A stretch of DNA of 64,000 nucleotides from Erwinia oleae (lineage in GTDB: Bacteria > Pseudomonadota > Gammaproteobacteria > Enterobacterales > Enterobacteriaceae), in assembly GCF_000770305.1 (NCBI RefSeq), contig NZ_JNVB01000039.1, forward strand, positions 1 to 64,000, written 5' to 3'. Within the stretch, counting starts at the first letter, position 1. Each line of letters begins with the position of its first letter. The notes under the pieces were generated by a model that saw only the letters and a list, made by a program, of their open reading frames with translations, was not told the origin of the DNA and did no database searches. A program made the position numbers and the translations under genes. This document shows, in pieces, positions 18,811 to 29,603 of this stretch.

Positions 18811-19326
18811 CTAAATGTGCAGCTCTTGCAATTTTTCCTGCGGTAGCGCCAGCTCATCGTTACGATTGACACGAATATCATTACCAATAATATGACGCGC
18901 GATATCCTGCGCTTCATCCAGCGAATGCATCTGATACGTACCGCACTGATACTCGTTCAGTTCCGGGATCTTGTTCTGATCGCTCACTTTCAACACGTCC
19001 TGCATGGCTTCTTTCCACGCTTTCGCCACGCGCGCTTCGTCAGGCGTGCCAATCAGGCTCATATAAAAGCCGGTGCGGCATCCCATTGGGGAAATATCAA
19101 TAATTTCAACGCCGTCGCCGTTCAGGTGATTACGCATGAAGCCGGCAAACAGGTGCTCAAGCGTGTGAATTCCCCGCTCGGGCATCACTTCTTTATTGGG
19201 TTTGCAGAAGCGCAGGTCGAACACGGTCAGCGTGTCGCCATGAGGCGTTTTCATGGTCTTGGCAACGCGCACAGCAGGCGCTGCCATGATTGTATGATCA
19301 ACGGTAAAGCTATCCAGCAATGGCAT
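18811..19326 (-). CDS. luxS: S-ribosylhomocysteine lyase LuxS
   Basis: 171 aa, E. coli length. Cleaves S-ribosylhomocysteine to homocysteine and DPD, precursor of the autoinducer AI-2, in the activated methyl cycle. Metal site [14 protein letters not shown] (two His) and the later Cys of [10 protein letters not shown] are present, as is the catalytic Cys in MGCRTGFY. Its 5' leader is antisense to the sRNA gene micA just beyond. Confidence 0.97.
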   Translation of the reverse strand: MPLLDSFTVDHTIMAAPAVRVAKTMKTPHGDTLTVFDLRFCKPNKEVMPERGIHTLEHLFAGFMRNHLNGDGVEIIDISPMGCRTGFYMSLIGTPDEARVAKAWKEAMQDVLKVSDQNKIPELNEYQCGTYQMHSLDEAQDIARHIIGNDIRVNRNDELALPQEKLQELHI

Positions 19327-19363
19327 ATGATTACCTCAACTTAAGAATTTATTTGTACGTCGG

Positions 19364-19392
19364 TGAAACTTTTTCTGTGGTGGCCGGTCTGA
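19364..19392 (+). promoter_or_regulatory. Sigma-E promoter of micA
   Basis: -35 TGAAACTT (19364-19371), 16-bp spacer, -10 TCTGA (19388-19392), 6 bp before the expected MicA 5' end. This fits the sigma-E consensus (GGAACTT ... TCTGA) and known micA regulation. Confidence 0.75.
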
Positions 19393-19398
19393 ATTAAT

Positions 19399-19475
19399 GA
19401 AAGACGCGCATTTTGTTATCATCATCCCTGACAACACAGAGATGTTACTTGGGCCACAGTGACGTGGCCTTTTTC
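19399..19475 (+). ncRNA. micA: MicA (SraD) small RNA
   Basis: Starts GAAAGACGCGCATTTTGTTATCATCATCCCTG, the seed of enterobacterial MicA (one extra T compared with E. coli), and ends with the stem GGCCAC / GTGGCC plus TTTTTC as an intrinsic terminator. MicA is an Hfq-dependent envelope-stress sRNA that represses ompA and other outer-membrane genes. Located as in E. coli between luxS and gshA. The middle stem-loop (about 19430-19451) differs from E. coli. The element is given here shorter than 20 bases per quoted block: positions 19399-19418 hold the most conserved part. Confidence 0.9.
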
Positions 19476-19478
19476 TTT

Positions 19479-21038
19479 TCAGCTTCGGCTCTTCAGAAAA
19501 TCTTCAAAACTAAGCGTATCACTCTCTTCAATTTCCTGCTGATTAACCTTCGAGCGTACGGCTTCCTGCATGAGCTGTGGTTCATTGAGGATCTCCAGCG
19601 ATTCTTCCGTAAGCTGATGCCGATATTGCTCCGCCAGCGCCAGGCCGGTTCCGCAGAGACCATGCTCTTTCATCTGCGCCAGAATGCGCGCCGAGTAGGT
19701 TAACTCCGGATCGTCAAACGAAGCGACCAGCCGATCGCACACGTCCTGATAGTGACGTTCGCCCTGCTGACCGTCGAGCGTTTCAGCCACGCGACGCAGA
19801 TCCTTAAACAGCAGCTTGCCAGTATCTGCCAGCAGCGTCTGCGCTTCACCGCAGCCAACGCCCAGCAGCAGACCCGGCTTGCGTCCTTCCAGAATCACGC
19901 GGTTCCAGTTTGCGCGGGTACAGAGCAGTTCTTCGCTGCTCATCTCCGGCGCCTCCGCCAGTGCGCACCAAATCAGGAACAGATCGAGAAAACGAACCTG
20001 GTTGGCATCCACGCCCGTTGCTGAGAACGGGTTAATATCCAGAGAGCGCACTTCAATATACTCAATGCCGCCGCGCAGCAGCGCATCGGAAGGATTTTCA
20101 CCAGAGCGGGTGACGCGCTTAGGGCGAATCGGCGCATACAGTTCATTTTCAATCTGCAAAACGTTGGTATTAAGCTGGAGCCAGTTGCCCTGCGCATCTT
20201 TGGTTCCCATGCGGGCATACTCTTCCGACGGCGTTTTTATTGCCGCCTTCAGGGCTTCCACATAGCCCGCCAAGCTGTTAAAGGTGATACCAAGGCCGCT
20301 TTGCGACTTGTTGGTATAGCCCAGATCGCTCAGGCGCAGCGAGGTTGCCCACGGCAGATACATTGTGCCATTTTCGGTGCGTTCGAAAGGCAGTCTGGTC
20401 TCTTTTCCCTGTAAAAAAGAGGAACAGATGGCAGGCGACGCGCCAAATAAATAGGGAATAATCCAGCCGAACCGATAGTAGTTACGGATCAGGCGCAAAT
20501 AGCCGTCTGAGATCGCTTCCTGACCGCTTTTTTCATCTTTCACGCCGGCCCAGGCCTGCCAGAACGTTAGCGGAAGAGAAAAGTTATAATGCACACCGGA
20601 TATAACCTGCATCAGCGCGCCATAGCGATTCTTTAAGCCTTCGCGATAGAGCGTTTTCATCCGGCCGATATTCGATTTGCCGTATTGTGCCAGTTGAATA
20701 GTCGCACTGTCTTCAATCATGCACGGCATACTCATTGGCCACATATACTCTTCGCCCAGCTCGCGCGCCGTGTGACGATGAATATCGCGTAAAAAAACCA
20801 GCAAACGATCGATATCGTCATTTACCGGCGTAATAAACTCCAGCAGCGTTTCAGCAAAATCGGTGGTGATCCACTTGTGCGTTAACGCAGAACCAAGTGA
20901 CTCAGGGTGCCCGGTCGTGGCCAGATGGCCATCGGGTCTGACGCGCAGGGTTTCGCGCTCAATGCCGCGACCAATACCTTTTAATGCGTCAGGATGCGCT
21001 TCCAGCCAGGATAGCGCTTGTGATACGTCCGGGATCAA
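19479..21038 (-). CDS. gshA: Glutamate-cysteine ligase GshA
   Basis: 519 aa. Joins L-glutamate and L-cysteine to gamma-glutamylcysteine, the first step of glutathione synthesis. Family segments are clear: [49 protein letters not shown] and [20 protein letters not shown]. The start is placed at TTG 21038 ([16 protein letters not shown]) because E. coli GshA also starts at TTG with [12 protein letters not shown] and because GGGAGG lies just upstream; the frame is open for 106 more codons without family similarity. The stop lies at the micA terminator. E. coli yqaA, normally next upstream, is absent. Confidence 0.95.
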   Translation of the reverse strand: MIPDVSQALSWLEAHPDALKGIGRGIERETLRVRPDGHLATTGHPESLGSALTHKWITTDFAETLLEFITPVNDDIDRLLVFLRDIHRHTARELGEEYMWPMSMPCMIEDSATIQLAQYGKSNIGRMKTLYREGLKNRYGALMQVISGVHYNFSLPLTFWQAWAGVKDEKSGQEAISDGYLRLIRNYYRFGWIIPYLFGASPAICSSFLQGKETRLPFERTENGTMYLPWATSLRLSDLGYTNKSQSGLGITFNSLAGYVEALKAAIKTPSEEYARMGTKDAQGNWLQLNTNVLQIENELYAPIRPKRVTRSGENPSDALLRGGIEYIEVRSLDINPFSATGVDANQVRFLDLFLIWCALAEAPEMSSEELLCTRANWNRVILEGRKPGLLLGVGCGEAQTLLADTGKLLFKDLRRVAETLDGQQGERHYQDVCDRLVASFDDPELTYSARILAQMKEHGLCGTGLALAEQYRHQLTEESLEILNEPQLMQEAVRSKVNQQEIEESDTLSFEDFLKSRS

Positions 21039-21255
21039 ATTGACCTCCCGCTCGGAGATTGATTTATTATTGTTAAGCATAATGTTAATCGCAGCGCCGA
21101 TTATTCGCGAATCATTGCCGCTTTTCCATGCCATAAATGTATCAGCCATTAAGCTGTTGCTGTGTTGTGCCATCGCTCCCGCCATCTGCGGCAGAGAGCG
21201 GGCAATGATAATATGAGTCAGAAAGCCGGGCGTGGTATGACGTGCGGTCTCCAGC

Positions 21256-21828
21256 CTAACGCAGGCGAACATCCACAAAATCCATCCCTGCCGCCTGCGC
21301 TGCCTGAATGCCGAAATCCGCGTCTTCAAAAACGATGCAGCGCTGCGGAGCAACATTCATCAGTTCGGCGCAGCGCAAAAACGTTTCAGGCTCTGGCTTG
21401 TGGTGGGTGACATCATCTGCGCCGACGATAGCGTCAAAGTAGTCGCGCAGGCCGAGATGTCTGAGCAACGCATCCGCCATGGCGTGTTCGCTACCTGTGC
21501 CTACAGCCATTGGCCTGCGGCCTTTATAGGCCTTGACCACATCAATTAACGGCAAAGGGCGCACAGAATCGCCATCAAGCAGCATCTCTTTTACCGTCGC
21601 CGTTTTTTCCGCAGCCAGCGCTTTCGGATCGAGATCGGATTGATAGCCGGCGATCAGTACCTGAGCGATGCGCCAGCTTGGCGAGCCGTTCAGGCCGATA
21701 ATGGCGTTTTCATCAAACGCCATGCCATAGCGCCCTAAAACAATATGCCAGGCTTCACGATGCGTCGGTTCGGTATCGAGGATGGTGCCATCCATATCAA
21801 ATATCAGGCCTTCATAGCCATCGTACAT
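21256..21828 (-). CDS. yqaB: Fructose-1-phosphate / 6-phosphogluconate phosphatase YqaB
   Basis: 190 aa HAD-superfamily phosphatase, close to E. coli YqaB (188 aa). Motif [13 protein letters not shown] (catalytic Asp pair), motif [13 protein letters not shown], motif [11 protein letters not shown] and motif [24 protein letters not shown] are intact. E. coli YqaB dephosphorylates fructose 1-phosphate and other sugar phosphates. The 217 bp between it and gshA hold nothing recognised. Confidence 0.94.
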   Translation of the reverse strand: MYDGYEGLIFDMDGTILDTEPTHREAWHIVLGRYGMAFDENAIIGLNGSPSWRIAQVLIAGYQSDLDPKALAAEKTATVKEMLLDGDSVRPLPLIDVVKAYKGRRPMAVGTGSEHAMADALLRHLGLRDYFDAIVGADDVTHHKPEPETFLRCAELMNVAPQRCIVFEDADFGIQAAQAAGMDFVDVRLR

Positions 21829-22059
21829 AGCCTACTCCACCCTTGATTCAGTAAACCGATACTTTAGCGCAAAGAGCGCCCGTTGTCGCGGTCAGCGGAG
21901 TAGCGTAAATCCCTTGATATACAAAGGTATTTTTATTATCAGAATTTGGCGAGGCTCAAAACGTACGCAAAATGGAATGATTAAACATAAGAAAGAGTGT
22001 TGAAAGGCGAATTATGTAATAAGAAGAGAAAGAATATAAATATTGCCGACACAAGCAAA

Positions 22060-22136
22060 TGGTGCATCCGGGAGGATTCGAACCTCCGACCGCTCGGTTC
22101 GTAGCCGAGTACTCTATCCAGCTGAGCTACGGATGC
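22060..22136 (-). tRNA. tRNA-Arg (anticodon ACG)
   Basis: 77 nt on the reverse strand beginning GCATCCGTAGCTCAGCTGGA, anticodon loop CTACGAA, T-loop GGTTCGAATCC, 3' CCA encoded. Matches the argV/Q family at the same locus in E. coli; the A34 would be edited to inosine. A second identical copy lies upstream. Confidence 0.98.
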
Positions 22137-22217
22137 AGTGTAAATTCTGCGATGACGCCAGGTGCCGACTGCTCACCATTGATACAGGCTGCTAACGCTG
22201 CATCGTACTAAAAAATA

Positions 22218-22294
22218 TGGTGCATCCGGGAGGATTCGAACCTCCGACCGCTCGGTTCGTAGCCGAGTACTCTATCCAGCTGAGCTACGGATGC
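22218..22294 (-). tRNA. tRNA-Arg (anticodon ACG), second copy
   Basis: 77 nt, same sequence as the copy at 22060-22136, with encoded CCA. E. coli has four Arg copies at this locus, this organism two. Three bases separate it from the tRNA-Ser gene. Confidence 0.98.
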
Positions 22295-22297
22295 AAA

Positions 22298-22390
22298 TGG
22301 CGGTGAGGCGGGGATTCGAACCCCGGATGCAGCTTTTGACCGCATACTCCCTTAGCAGGGGAGCGCCTTCAGCCTCTCGGCCACCTCACC
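22298..22390 (-). tRNA. serV: tRNA-Ser (anticodon GCT)
   Basis: 93 nt class II tRNA on the reverse strand: GGTGAGGTGGCCGAGAGGCT start, anticodon loop CTGCTAA, long variable arm, encoded CCA. First gene of the cluster, as serV in E. coli. Confidence 0.98.
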
Positions 22391-22451
22391 ATACGCACTC
22401 TTGCGAGCTGTGCCTCTGAACGTTTCTGCTCATCGGTACTGCGTGGCGCAC

Positions 22452-22479
22452 ATATTACTTTGGCGGACTTATAAGTCAA
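22452..22479 (-). promoter_or_regulatory. Promoter of the serV-arg tRNA operon
   Basis: Reverse strand: -35 TTGACT (22479-22474), 16-bp spacer, -10 TAATAT (22457-22452), then the GC-rich discriminator GTGCGCC typical of stringently controlled stable-RNA promoters. Confidence 0.8.
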
Positions 22480-22652
22480 ACAATTTTTCCCCTTACGTGT
22501 TTGATTGCACAATTCCCACGCAATCCGGGTATTTCAGCGACAAAAAGGGTGATTTATCAACAATGAGAGTTTCATCGACGTGCAGAAAAGTGGGTAAGAA
22601 AACGTGAGCAAAAAGGGAGGAAACAGCGAAAAGCGGGAAAATCGAAGGGTGC

Positions 22653-22693
22653 GGGACAAAACCGGTAGCGCCTCGCTAAAAACAGCGAGACGC
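22653..22693 (-). terminator. Terminator of csrA
   Basis: 10-bp stem GCGTCTCGCT / AGCGAGGCGC (one G-T wobble) at 22693-22668, followed on the reverse strand by TACCGGTTTTGTCC. Confidence 0.6.
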
Positions 22694-22701
22694 CTGATCC
22701 G

Positions 22702-22887
22702 TTAGTAACTCGTTGGCTGAGTTTTTTCGGCCTGAATACGCTGATAAATTTCTTCACGATGGACCGATACTTCTTTAGGGGCGTTCACACCAATGCGAAC
22801 CTGGTTCCCTTTAACTCCCAGCACCGTTACAGTCACCTCATCACCGATCATGAGGGTTTCACCAACTCGACGAGTTAGAATAAGCAT
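22702..22887 (-). CDS. csrA: Carbon storage regulator CsrA
   Basis: 61 aa. RNA-binding dimer that binds GGA motifs in mRNA leaders and controls glycogen, motility and biofilm genes; sequestered by CsrB/C-type sRNAs. Identical to E. coli CsrA through residue 55 ([20 protein letters not shown], with the RNA-contacting Arg44 in VHREE); only the last residues differ (KTQPTSY). Start ATG 22887 behind AAGGAGCAAAGA. Confidence 0.98.
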   Translation of the reverse strand: MLILTRRVGETLMIGDEVTVTVLGVKGNQVRIGVNAPKEVSVHREEIYQRIQAEKTQPTSY

Positions 22888-23077
22888 TCTTTGCTCCTTG
22901 AAAGATTAAAAGAGTCGGGTTAACTGTCTCCCGGCATTATCCATCATATAACGCTAAATGTAGACTATGACAATTACATCACAACTGCACCATCATACTC
23001 ATACATTCTGCTGATAGTTAGTTTAGCCGAAATACACACCGCCAACCTGACTTTATGTTTATAGAGGCGCATCAATA

Positions 23078-23109
23078 CAAGAAACGCCGCGGAGAACGCT
23101 CCTGCGGCG
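23078..23109 (-). terminator. Terminator of alaS
   Basis: Reverse strand stem CGCCGC-a-GGAG / CTCC-GCGGCG (23109-23085) followed by TTTCTTG, 26 bp after the alaS stop. Confidence 0.75.
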
Positions 23110-23134
23110 CCTTCTGAGACGCATTTTTATAGTC

Positions 23135-25762
23135 TTACAGTTTTGTATCAACCCATGACGCAACGCTGGACAGGGCCGCAGGCAGCGCCTGCGCATCGGT
23201 TCCTCCGGCCTGAGCCATATCAGGACGGCCTCCGCCTTTACCCCCGACCTGACGGGCAAGTTCGCCCACCAGCTCGCCCGCTTTGACGCGATCGGTTAAG
23301 TCTTTTGTAACCCCGGCAATCAGTGAAACTTTTCCGTCTGCGACAGTTGCCAGCACAATAATGGCGGACTTCAACTGGTTTTTCAGTTCATCCACCATCG
23401 TGCGCAGCATTTTTGGTTCTACATTGGCAAGCTCGCTCACCAGCAGCTTAACGCCGCGAACGTCAACAGCCTTGCTGCTTAACGATGCGCTCTCCTGCGC
23501 CGCCTGCTGATCCTTCAACTGCTGTAGTTCTTTTTCCAGCCCGCGCACCTGCTCAAGCATGGCGCGGACTTTCTCATTCAGATTGCTGCTGTTCGCCTTG
23601 ATCAGGTGTGCAATGTCCTGAAGCTGTTCGCTTTGCGCATAGATCTGCGTCAGTGCGCCTTCGCCGGTTACGGCTTCGATACGGCGTACGCCTGCCGCAG
23701 TACCTGACTCAGAAAGGATACGGAACAGGCCAATGTCGCCTGTGCGACTGGCATGCGTACCGCCGCACAGCTCGGTGGAAAAATCGCCCATCGTCAGCAC
23801 GCGTACACGGTCGTCGTACTTTTCGCCAAACAGCGCCATTGCGCCCTGCGCCTTCGCGGTGTCGAGATCCATAATGGTGGTTTCAACAGGAAGATTGCGA
23901 CGGATCTGCGCGTTGACGATCTCTTCAACCTGACGAATTTCCTGTGGCTTCATCGCTTCAAAATGTGAGAAGTCGAAACGAAGATACTTGTCGTTAACCA
24001 GTGAGCCTTTCTGCGCCACATGATGGCCCAGTATCTGGCGCAGCGCGGCGTGCAGCAGGTGCGTGGCGGAGTGGTTCAGACGAATGCGATCGCGGCGGGC
24101 CTGGTTGACCTCAGCGGCAAGCCGCTCGCCAACGCGAACATGGCCGGAGGTCAGGCTGCCAATATGCCCTATCGCCTGCCCGTATTTTTGCGTATCGGTG
24201 ACGGCAAAGCTCGCCGTTTTGCTTTTCAGCTCGCCGGTATCACCGACCTGACCGCCTGACTCGCCGTAAAATGGCGTTTCATCAAGCACGATGACGCCTT
24301 CCTGACCGGCAGCGATTTCACTGGCCGCCTGGCCGTTAACGAAAATCGCCTTCACCGTCGCGTTCAGTTCAAGCTGCTCATAGCCTTTAAAGCCTGACGC
24401 CTGATCAATGCGGATCACGTTATTGTAATCGGCGCCAAAACCGCTGGCGTCGCGCGCGCGCTGACGCTGCTGCTCCATTGCCTGCTCAAAACCTGCTTCA
24501 TCGATTTTCAGATCCCGTTCGCGGCAGACATCCGCCGTCAAATCAACCGGGAAACCGAAGGTGTCATAAAGGCGGAAAACGGTTTCGCCGTCGAGCGTGT
24601 CGCCCTTCAGGTTATTCAGTTCTTCATCCAGCAGCGCCAGTCCGCGCTCAAGCGTTCTGGCGAACTGCTCTTCTTCGGTTTTCAATACCTGCTCGACCTG
24701 AGACTGCTGCCGCGCCAGCTCTTCACCGGCGGCACCCATCACCTCAATCAGCGGCGCAACCAGCTTCCAGAAAAACGTACCTTGCGCGCCAAGCATGTTT
24801 CCATGTCGAACCGCGCGACGAATAATACGGCGCAGCACGTAACCACGATTTTCGTTGGATGGAATCACGCCATCCGCCACCAGGAAGGCGCAGGAGCGAA
24901 TATGATCGGCAATGACGCGCAGCGATTTACTGGTCAAATCCGTTGCACCGGTGACGGCAGCAACAGACGCAATCAGCTTCTGGAAGAGATCGATTTCGTA
25001 GTTGGAATTAACATGTTGCAGTACTGCCGTAATACGCTCCAGCCCCATACCGGTATCAACAGAAGGCTTAGGCAGCGGCAACATCGTGCCGTCGGATTGA
25101 CGGTTGAACTGCATAAAGACGATATTCCAGATCTCAATATAGCGATCGCCGTCCTCTTCCGGGCTGCCCGGAGGGCCGCCCCAGATGTGCTCGCCGTGAT
25201 CGTAAAAAATTTCGGAGCATGGGCCGCACGGACCGGTGTCTCCCATCTGCCAGAAGTTATCGGAAGCGTAAGCGCTGCCTTTGTTGTCGCCGATGCGAAT
25301 AATGCGCTCGCGCGGCACGCCGACTTCGTTTGCCCAGATATCAAACGCTTCATCATCGGTTTCATAAACCGTCACCCACAGTTTTTCTGCAGGCAGGTTG
25401 AACCACTGCGCACCGGTCAGAAGTTCCCACGCAAAGCCAATCGCTTCGCGCTTGAAATAGTCCCCGAAGCTGAAGTTACCCAGCATTTCGAAGAAGGTAT
25501 GATGACGCGCGGTATAGCCGACATTCTCCAAATCGTTGTGCTTGCCGCCTGCGCGCACGCAGCGCTGCGAGGTGGTCGCGCGCGTGTAGTTGCGCTTGTC
25601 GCCGCCGAGGAAAACGTCTTTAAACTGGTTCATCCCTGCGTTGGTGAACAGCAGCGTCGGGTCATTGGTCGGGACAAGGGAGCTACTCGCTACAACCTGA
25701 TGTCCTTTACTATGAAAAAAGTCGAGAAACGTCTGGCGAATCTCCGCCGTGCTCTTGCTCAT
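23135..25762 (-). CDS. alaS: Alanyl-tRNA synthetase
   Basis: 875 aa, class II synthetase charging tRNA-Ala (recognises the G3:U70 pair). Aminoacylation domain (about 1-460) with motif 1-3 segments ([44 protein letters not shown]); editing domain with the zinc ligands [11 protein letters not shown] and [11 protein letters not shown] (about 560-670); coiled coil about 700-760 ([22 protein letters not shown]); C-terminal glycine-rich C-Ala domain ([15 protein letters not shown]). Length matches E. coli (876). Preceded by recX, followed by csrA as in E. coli. Confidence 0.98.
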   Translation of the reverse strand: MSKSTAEIRQTFLDFFHSKGHQVVASSSLVPTNDPTLLFTNAGMNQFKDVFLGGDKRNYTRATTSQRCVRAGGKHNDLENVGYTARHHTFFEMLGNFSFGDYFKREAIGFAWELLTGAQWFNLPAEKLWVTVYETDDEAFDIWANEVGVPRERIIRIGDNKGSAYASDNFWQMGDTGPCGPCSEIFYDHGEHIWGGPPGSPEEDGDRYIEIWNIVFMQFNRQSDGTMLPLPKPSVDTGMGLERITAVLQHVNSNYEIDLFQKLIASVAAVTGATDLTSKSLRVIADHIRSCAFLVADGVIPSNENRGYVLRRIIRRAVRHGNMLGAQGTFFWKLVAPLIEVMGAAGEELARQQSQVEQVLKTEEEQFARTLERGLALLDEELNNLKGDTLDGETVFRLYDTFGFPVDLTADVCRERDLKIDEAGFEQAMEQQRQRARDASGFGADYNNVIRIDQASGFKGYEQLELNATVKAIFVNGQAASEIAAGQEGVIVLDETPFYGESGGQVGDTGELKSKTASFAVTDTQKYGQAIGHIGSLTSGHVRVGERLAAEVNQARRDRIRLNHSATHLLHAALRQILGHHVAQKGSLVNDKYLRFDFSHFEAMKPQEIRQVEEIVNAQIRRNLPVETTIMDLDTAKAQGAMALFGEKYDDRVRVLTMGDFSTELCGGTHASRTGDIGLFRILSESGTAAGVRRIEAVTGEGALTQIYAQSEQLQDIAHLIKANSSNLNEKVRAMLEQVRGLEKELQQLKDQQAAQESASLSSKAVDVRGVKLLVSELANVEPKMLRTMVDELKNQLKSAIIVLATVADGKVSLIAGVTKDLTDRVKAGELVGELARQVGGKGGGRPDMAQAGGTDAQALPAALSSVASWVDTKL

Positions 25763-25900
25763 AATTATCCTGGAATCTCGCTAACGGACGTCTCGTGCGT
25801 TTACTCCACCGGCAGAAAAGTGCTCCCTGCGGCGACACACGAACAAAAAGTGGTGAATAAGATAAATTTTCTTCAGTGGGAAGTAAAATCCCAATGGCGG

Positions 25901-26416
25901 TCATTCGTCAAAATTTGAGAAAATCTCGCGAATATCTTCAGAAAAGAAGCCCTTGCTCATTAAATAGCGCTGCACTTTTGCTTTTTCTTTCCACTCCGTG
26001 GGGAAAGGCAGGCCGAACTTACGTTCCGCCACCTCAAAAGCGCGTTTTGCCCAGTCGATGTCTGCTTCATTAAGCGCCTGGTCGACCAGCGCTTTATCCA
26101 CCCCTTTTTGACCCAGCTCCATACGAATACGCTGCGGCCCGTAACCTTTGCGGCTACGGCTGACCACGAACCGCCCGGCAAATCTCGCATCGTCCAGATA
26201 GTGATTTTCATAGCACCAGGCAACAACGCGCTCAAGCAGTTCTGGTGAGAGCGGTTCTGGTTCGCGCGACTGCGTTTTCGCAAAGGTGGCGGCGCGTTCA
26301 GCCGATAGCGACAGCTTGCGCCGAAGCTCTGCCTCGCTGTGATCACGCATAGCGAGAATACGTATCGCCTTGTCAAGAAAGCGCGAAAACTGGCTACGTT
26401 CAGTGGTGTCTGACAT
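25901..26416 (-). CDS. recX: RecA regulatory protein RecX
   Basis: 171 aa; binds RecA filaments and blocks their extension, limiting recombination and SOS. Three-helix repeats typical of RecX are visible, with the signature RSRKGYGPQRIRMELGQKGV. It lies 136 bp downstream of recA beyond the recA terminator, as in E. coli where read-through supplies RecX. Confidence 0.95.
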   Translation of the reverse strand: MSDTTERSQFSRFLDKAIRILAMRDHSEAELRRKLSLSAERAATFAKTQSREPEPLSPELLERVVAWCYENHYLDDARFAGRFVVSRSRKGYGPQRIRMELGQKGVDKALVDQALNEADIDWAKRAFEVAERKFGLPFPTEWKEKAKVQRYLMSKGFFSEDIREIFSNFDE

Positions 26417-26477
26417 TCAACTCCCTGCGTTTATGCTGCAAGCAGATTAAGGGTAGCGGGAAGAGATAAAAGAAGGA

Positions 26478-26507
26478 ATAAAAAAAGAGCGGCTTTCAGG
26501 CCGCTCT
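26478..26507 (-). terminator. Terminator between recA and recX
   Basis: Perfect 8-bp stem AGAGCGGC / GCCGCTCT (26507-26486) followed by a T-run (opposite A 26481-26486). Partial read-through would express recX. Confidence 0.9.
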
Positions 26508-26552
26508 GTCGTGTTAGTGCATTCATCGGCCGATAGTCTACGACCTGCGAAC

Positions 26553-27632
<1,080 letters not shown>

Positions 27633-27678
27633 TCAGGCGGGTAAAGCGTTCGCGGCTTTATTCGGTTAACTGAAAGCA

Positions 27679-27706
27679 ATTATACTGTATAGCCATACAG
27701 TATCAA
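27679..27706 (-). promoter_or_regulatory. recA promoter
   Basis: Reverse strand: -35 TTGATA (27706-27701), 16-bp spacer, consensus -10 TATAAT (27684-27679). The spacer is almost entirely covered by the LexA box. Confidence 0.9.
27683..27702. promoter_or_regulatory. LexA (SOS) box of recA
   Basis: TACTGTATAGCCATACAGTA: matches CTGT-N8-ACAG with extended TA flanks, inside the recA promoter. Confidence 0.95.
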
Positions 27707-27708
27707 GT

Positions 27709-28203
27709 TTATTTTTTAAGAAAAAGGTCACGCAGCGTCAGGAGCGCGCAGGCCGTGGCCTGGCGGCGAACCGATTCGCGGTCACCGGTGAAAATTTTGC
27801 ACATGGCCTGCGTTGGCGATGTCTTGCAGGCGAAGCCAAACCAGACCGTGCCAACGGGTTTTTCCGCTGAACCACCTTCCGGCCCGGCGATACCGCTGAC
27901 CGAAACGGCAAAGTGCGCATTTGCTTTTTGCCGCGCGCCTTCCGCCATTTCCCGCACCACCTGTTCGCTGACCGCGCCATAAGCCTCAAGCGAAGCCGTC
28001 GCGACGTTAACCAGTTCCTGCTTGGCGTCGTTGCTGTAGGTCACGAAGCCGCGCTCAAACCAGCCTGAGCTGCCGGGAACGTCGGTAAGCACTTTAGCAA
28101 TCCAGCCGCCGGTACAGGACTCCGCCGTGGTGACGGTCGCTCCGCCGGCTTGCAGAAGCGTGCCAATTTCAGTGCTGAGCTGCATGAGTTCTGCATCTGT
28201 CAT
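27709..28203 (-). CDS. pncC: Nicotinamide-nucleotide amidase PncC (YgaD, CinA C-terminal domain)
   Basis: 164 aa. Deamidates nicotinamide mononucleotide to nicotinate mononucleotide in pyridine nucleotide recycling. Single CinA-C domain: TVTTAESCTGGWIAKVLTDVPGSS (active-site Ser/Thr loop), GFVTYSNDAK and VSGIAGPEGGSAEKPVGTVW. As in E. coli, directly upstream of recA and on the same strand. Confidence 0.96.
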   Translation of the reverse strand: MTDAELMQLSTEIGTLLQAGGATVTTAESCTGGWIAKVLTDVPGSSGWFERGFVTYSNDAKQELVNVATASLEAYGAVSEQVVREMAEGARQKANAHFAVSVSGIAGPEGGSAEKPVGTVWFGFACKTSPTQAMCKIFTGDRESVRRQATACALLTLRDLFLKK

Positions 28204-28331
28204 GGGTGTTCCTTATTTCTTCAGGTAGGGCGGCCAAGCCTATCACCTTTCACCGTCGGATCACGCTACAGGCAGCTGTTTTGCGAGCCTTTTCCCAATA
28301 TCGCCCTTCATAAAGCAGTCAGGCGAACACC

Positions 28332-29411
28332 TTATAAACTGTCTTTCGCTTCACGTACCGCCAGCCCCAACTGCCAGACGGCCATCGCATAGTGGTTGCT
28401 GTGATTATAGCGGGTTATGGCATAGAAGTTCGGCAACCCGAACCAGTACTGATAGTCAGTGCCCATATCGAAACGCAGCAGGCTGACCTGCTGGTCGCCA
28501 GCCAGTTTCACCTGCGGCGTAAAGCCTTCTGATGCCAGCGAAGCAACGGTGTAGCGCGTTTTAAAACCGGTTTCGCGCGTGGTGGCGAAGCCAGTCACCG
28601 GCACCGCGACCGTGCCGTTTTTCTGCCAGCCGTGCGCGTTAAAGTAGTGGGCCACGCTGCCAATCGCATCAACCGGATCCCACAGGTTAATGTGACCATC
28701 GCCGTTAAAATCAACCGCATAGCTTTTGAAAGAGGACGGCATAAACTGCCCGTAGCCCATTGCGCCCGCGTAGGAGCCGCGAAGATCGAGCGGATCGTCG
28801 CCCTCTTCCCTCGCCATCAGCAGGAAAGTTTCCAGTTCGGCACTGAAGAAGTCGGCGCGGCGCGGGTAGTTAAAGGCCAGCGTGGCAAGCGCGTCGATAA
28901 TGCGCGTTTTGCCCATCACCCGTCCCCAACGGGTTTCCACGCCAATAATGCCGACAATAATTTCAGGCGGTACGCCGTATACCTGATAAGCGCGCTGGAG
29001 AGCATCCTGATACTGATTCCAGAACGCTACGCCGTTTTGCACGTTTGAAGGCGTGATGAATTTACTGCGGTAGCGTATCCAGGCACCGTTCGGGCCGATC
29101 GGCCCCTGAACGACGGGCGCCTGCCTGTCCATCAGCCGGATCACCCAGTCGAGGTTTTTGGCCTGTGCAAGCACGTCGTGGAGCTGCTGGCGCTGAAAGC
29201 CATGCTCGCGCACCATCTTATCGATGAACTGCTCCGTCGAGGAGTTGTTGGCGAAATCGCCCGTCAGAGGGTGGTAATCGTGAGTAGGTTCAAGCTGAAA
29301 GCCGCCGCCAAACGGATTGCCCTGCGGCTCAACGGCCTGAGGCGGCTGATGCTTGCTGCTACAGGCGGCAAGCATCAGCACGGCGGGAAAAATGAAAGCC
29401 AGATAGCGCAT
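28332..29411 (-). CDS. mltB: Membrane-bound lytic murein transglycosylase B
   Basis: 359 aa outer-membrane lipoprotein that cleaves peptidoglycan to 1,6-anhydromuropeptides. Lipoprotein signal with lipobox LAAC (Cys17). Catalytic Glu in IVGIIGVETRWGRVMG, substrate-groove segments GSYAGAMGYGQFMPSSFKSY and the EF-hand-like loop DFNGDGHINLWDP, and YAITRYNHSNHYAMAV near the end. Last gene of the E. coli-like backbone: in E. coli the srl operon follows, here narGHJI does. Confidence 0.97.
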   Translation of the reverse strand: MRYLAFIFPAVLMLAACSSKHQPPQAVEPQGNPFGGGFQLEPTHDYHPLTGDFANNSSTEQFIDKMVREHGFQRQQLHDVLAQAKNLDWVIRLMDRQAPVVQGPIGPNGAWIRYRSKFITPSNVQNGVAFWNQYQDALQRAYQVYGVPPEIIVGIIGVETRWGRVMGKTRIIDALATLAFNYPRRADFFSAELETFLLMAREEGDDPLDLRGSYAGAMGYGQFMPSSFKSYAVDFNGDGHINLWDPVDAIGSVAHYFNAHGWQKNGTVAVPVTGFATTRETGFKTRYTVASLASEGFTPQVKLAGDQQVSLLRFDMGTDYQYWFGLPNFYAITRYNHSNHYAMAVWQLGLAVREAKDSL

Positions 29412-29557
29412 TGAATATCTCTGATGCGATGCGAAAAAGTAGTCGTCATGTTAATTGATTGAATAAGCAGAAGGAACGGGACACAGAAGATATTAGTGAT
29501 TTTCGTTACTTTTTAACGCGCCGCAGCATCAGAGAGAAACTTACAGAGGATAAGAAC

Positions 29558-29583
29558 GGAAAAGGCCGGATTTCTCCGGCCTC
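29558..29583 (-). terminator. Terminator of narGHJI
   Basis: Perfect 7-bp stem GGCCGGA / TCCGGCC with GAAA loop (29581-29564), extended by A-T pairs, followed on the reverse strand by TTTTCC; 20 bp beyond the narI stop. Confidence 0.7.
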
Positions 29584-29603
29584 AGGCTTACTGTTTCTGA
29601 CCG

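Larger units (their letters stand above)
22391..22701. other. Intergenic region csrA to tRNA-Ser
   Basis: 311 bp without a protein gene. It holds the tRNA promoter at 22452-22479 and the csrA terminator at 22653-22693; nothing else is recognised. Confidence 0.7.

Noticed and set aside
21039-21356. N-terminal extension of gshA by 106 codons
   Set aside because: No similarity to the family there; a TTG with a strong ribosome site marks the conserved start, as in E. coli.
22060-22390. tRNA cluster as an insertion site for an island
   Set aside because: All three tRNAs are complete, no partial repeat or integrase gene adjoins, and the flanking gene order is that of E. coli.
24782-25918. Long open frames antisense to real genes (for example over alaS here, also over tyrA at 9845-10930, ypjD at 16526-17530 and the fumarate reductase at 42969-44051)
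   Set aside because: They are codon-pattern shadows of well-conserved genes on the other strand, without ribosome sites or family similarity.
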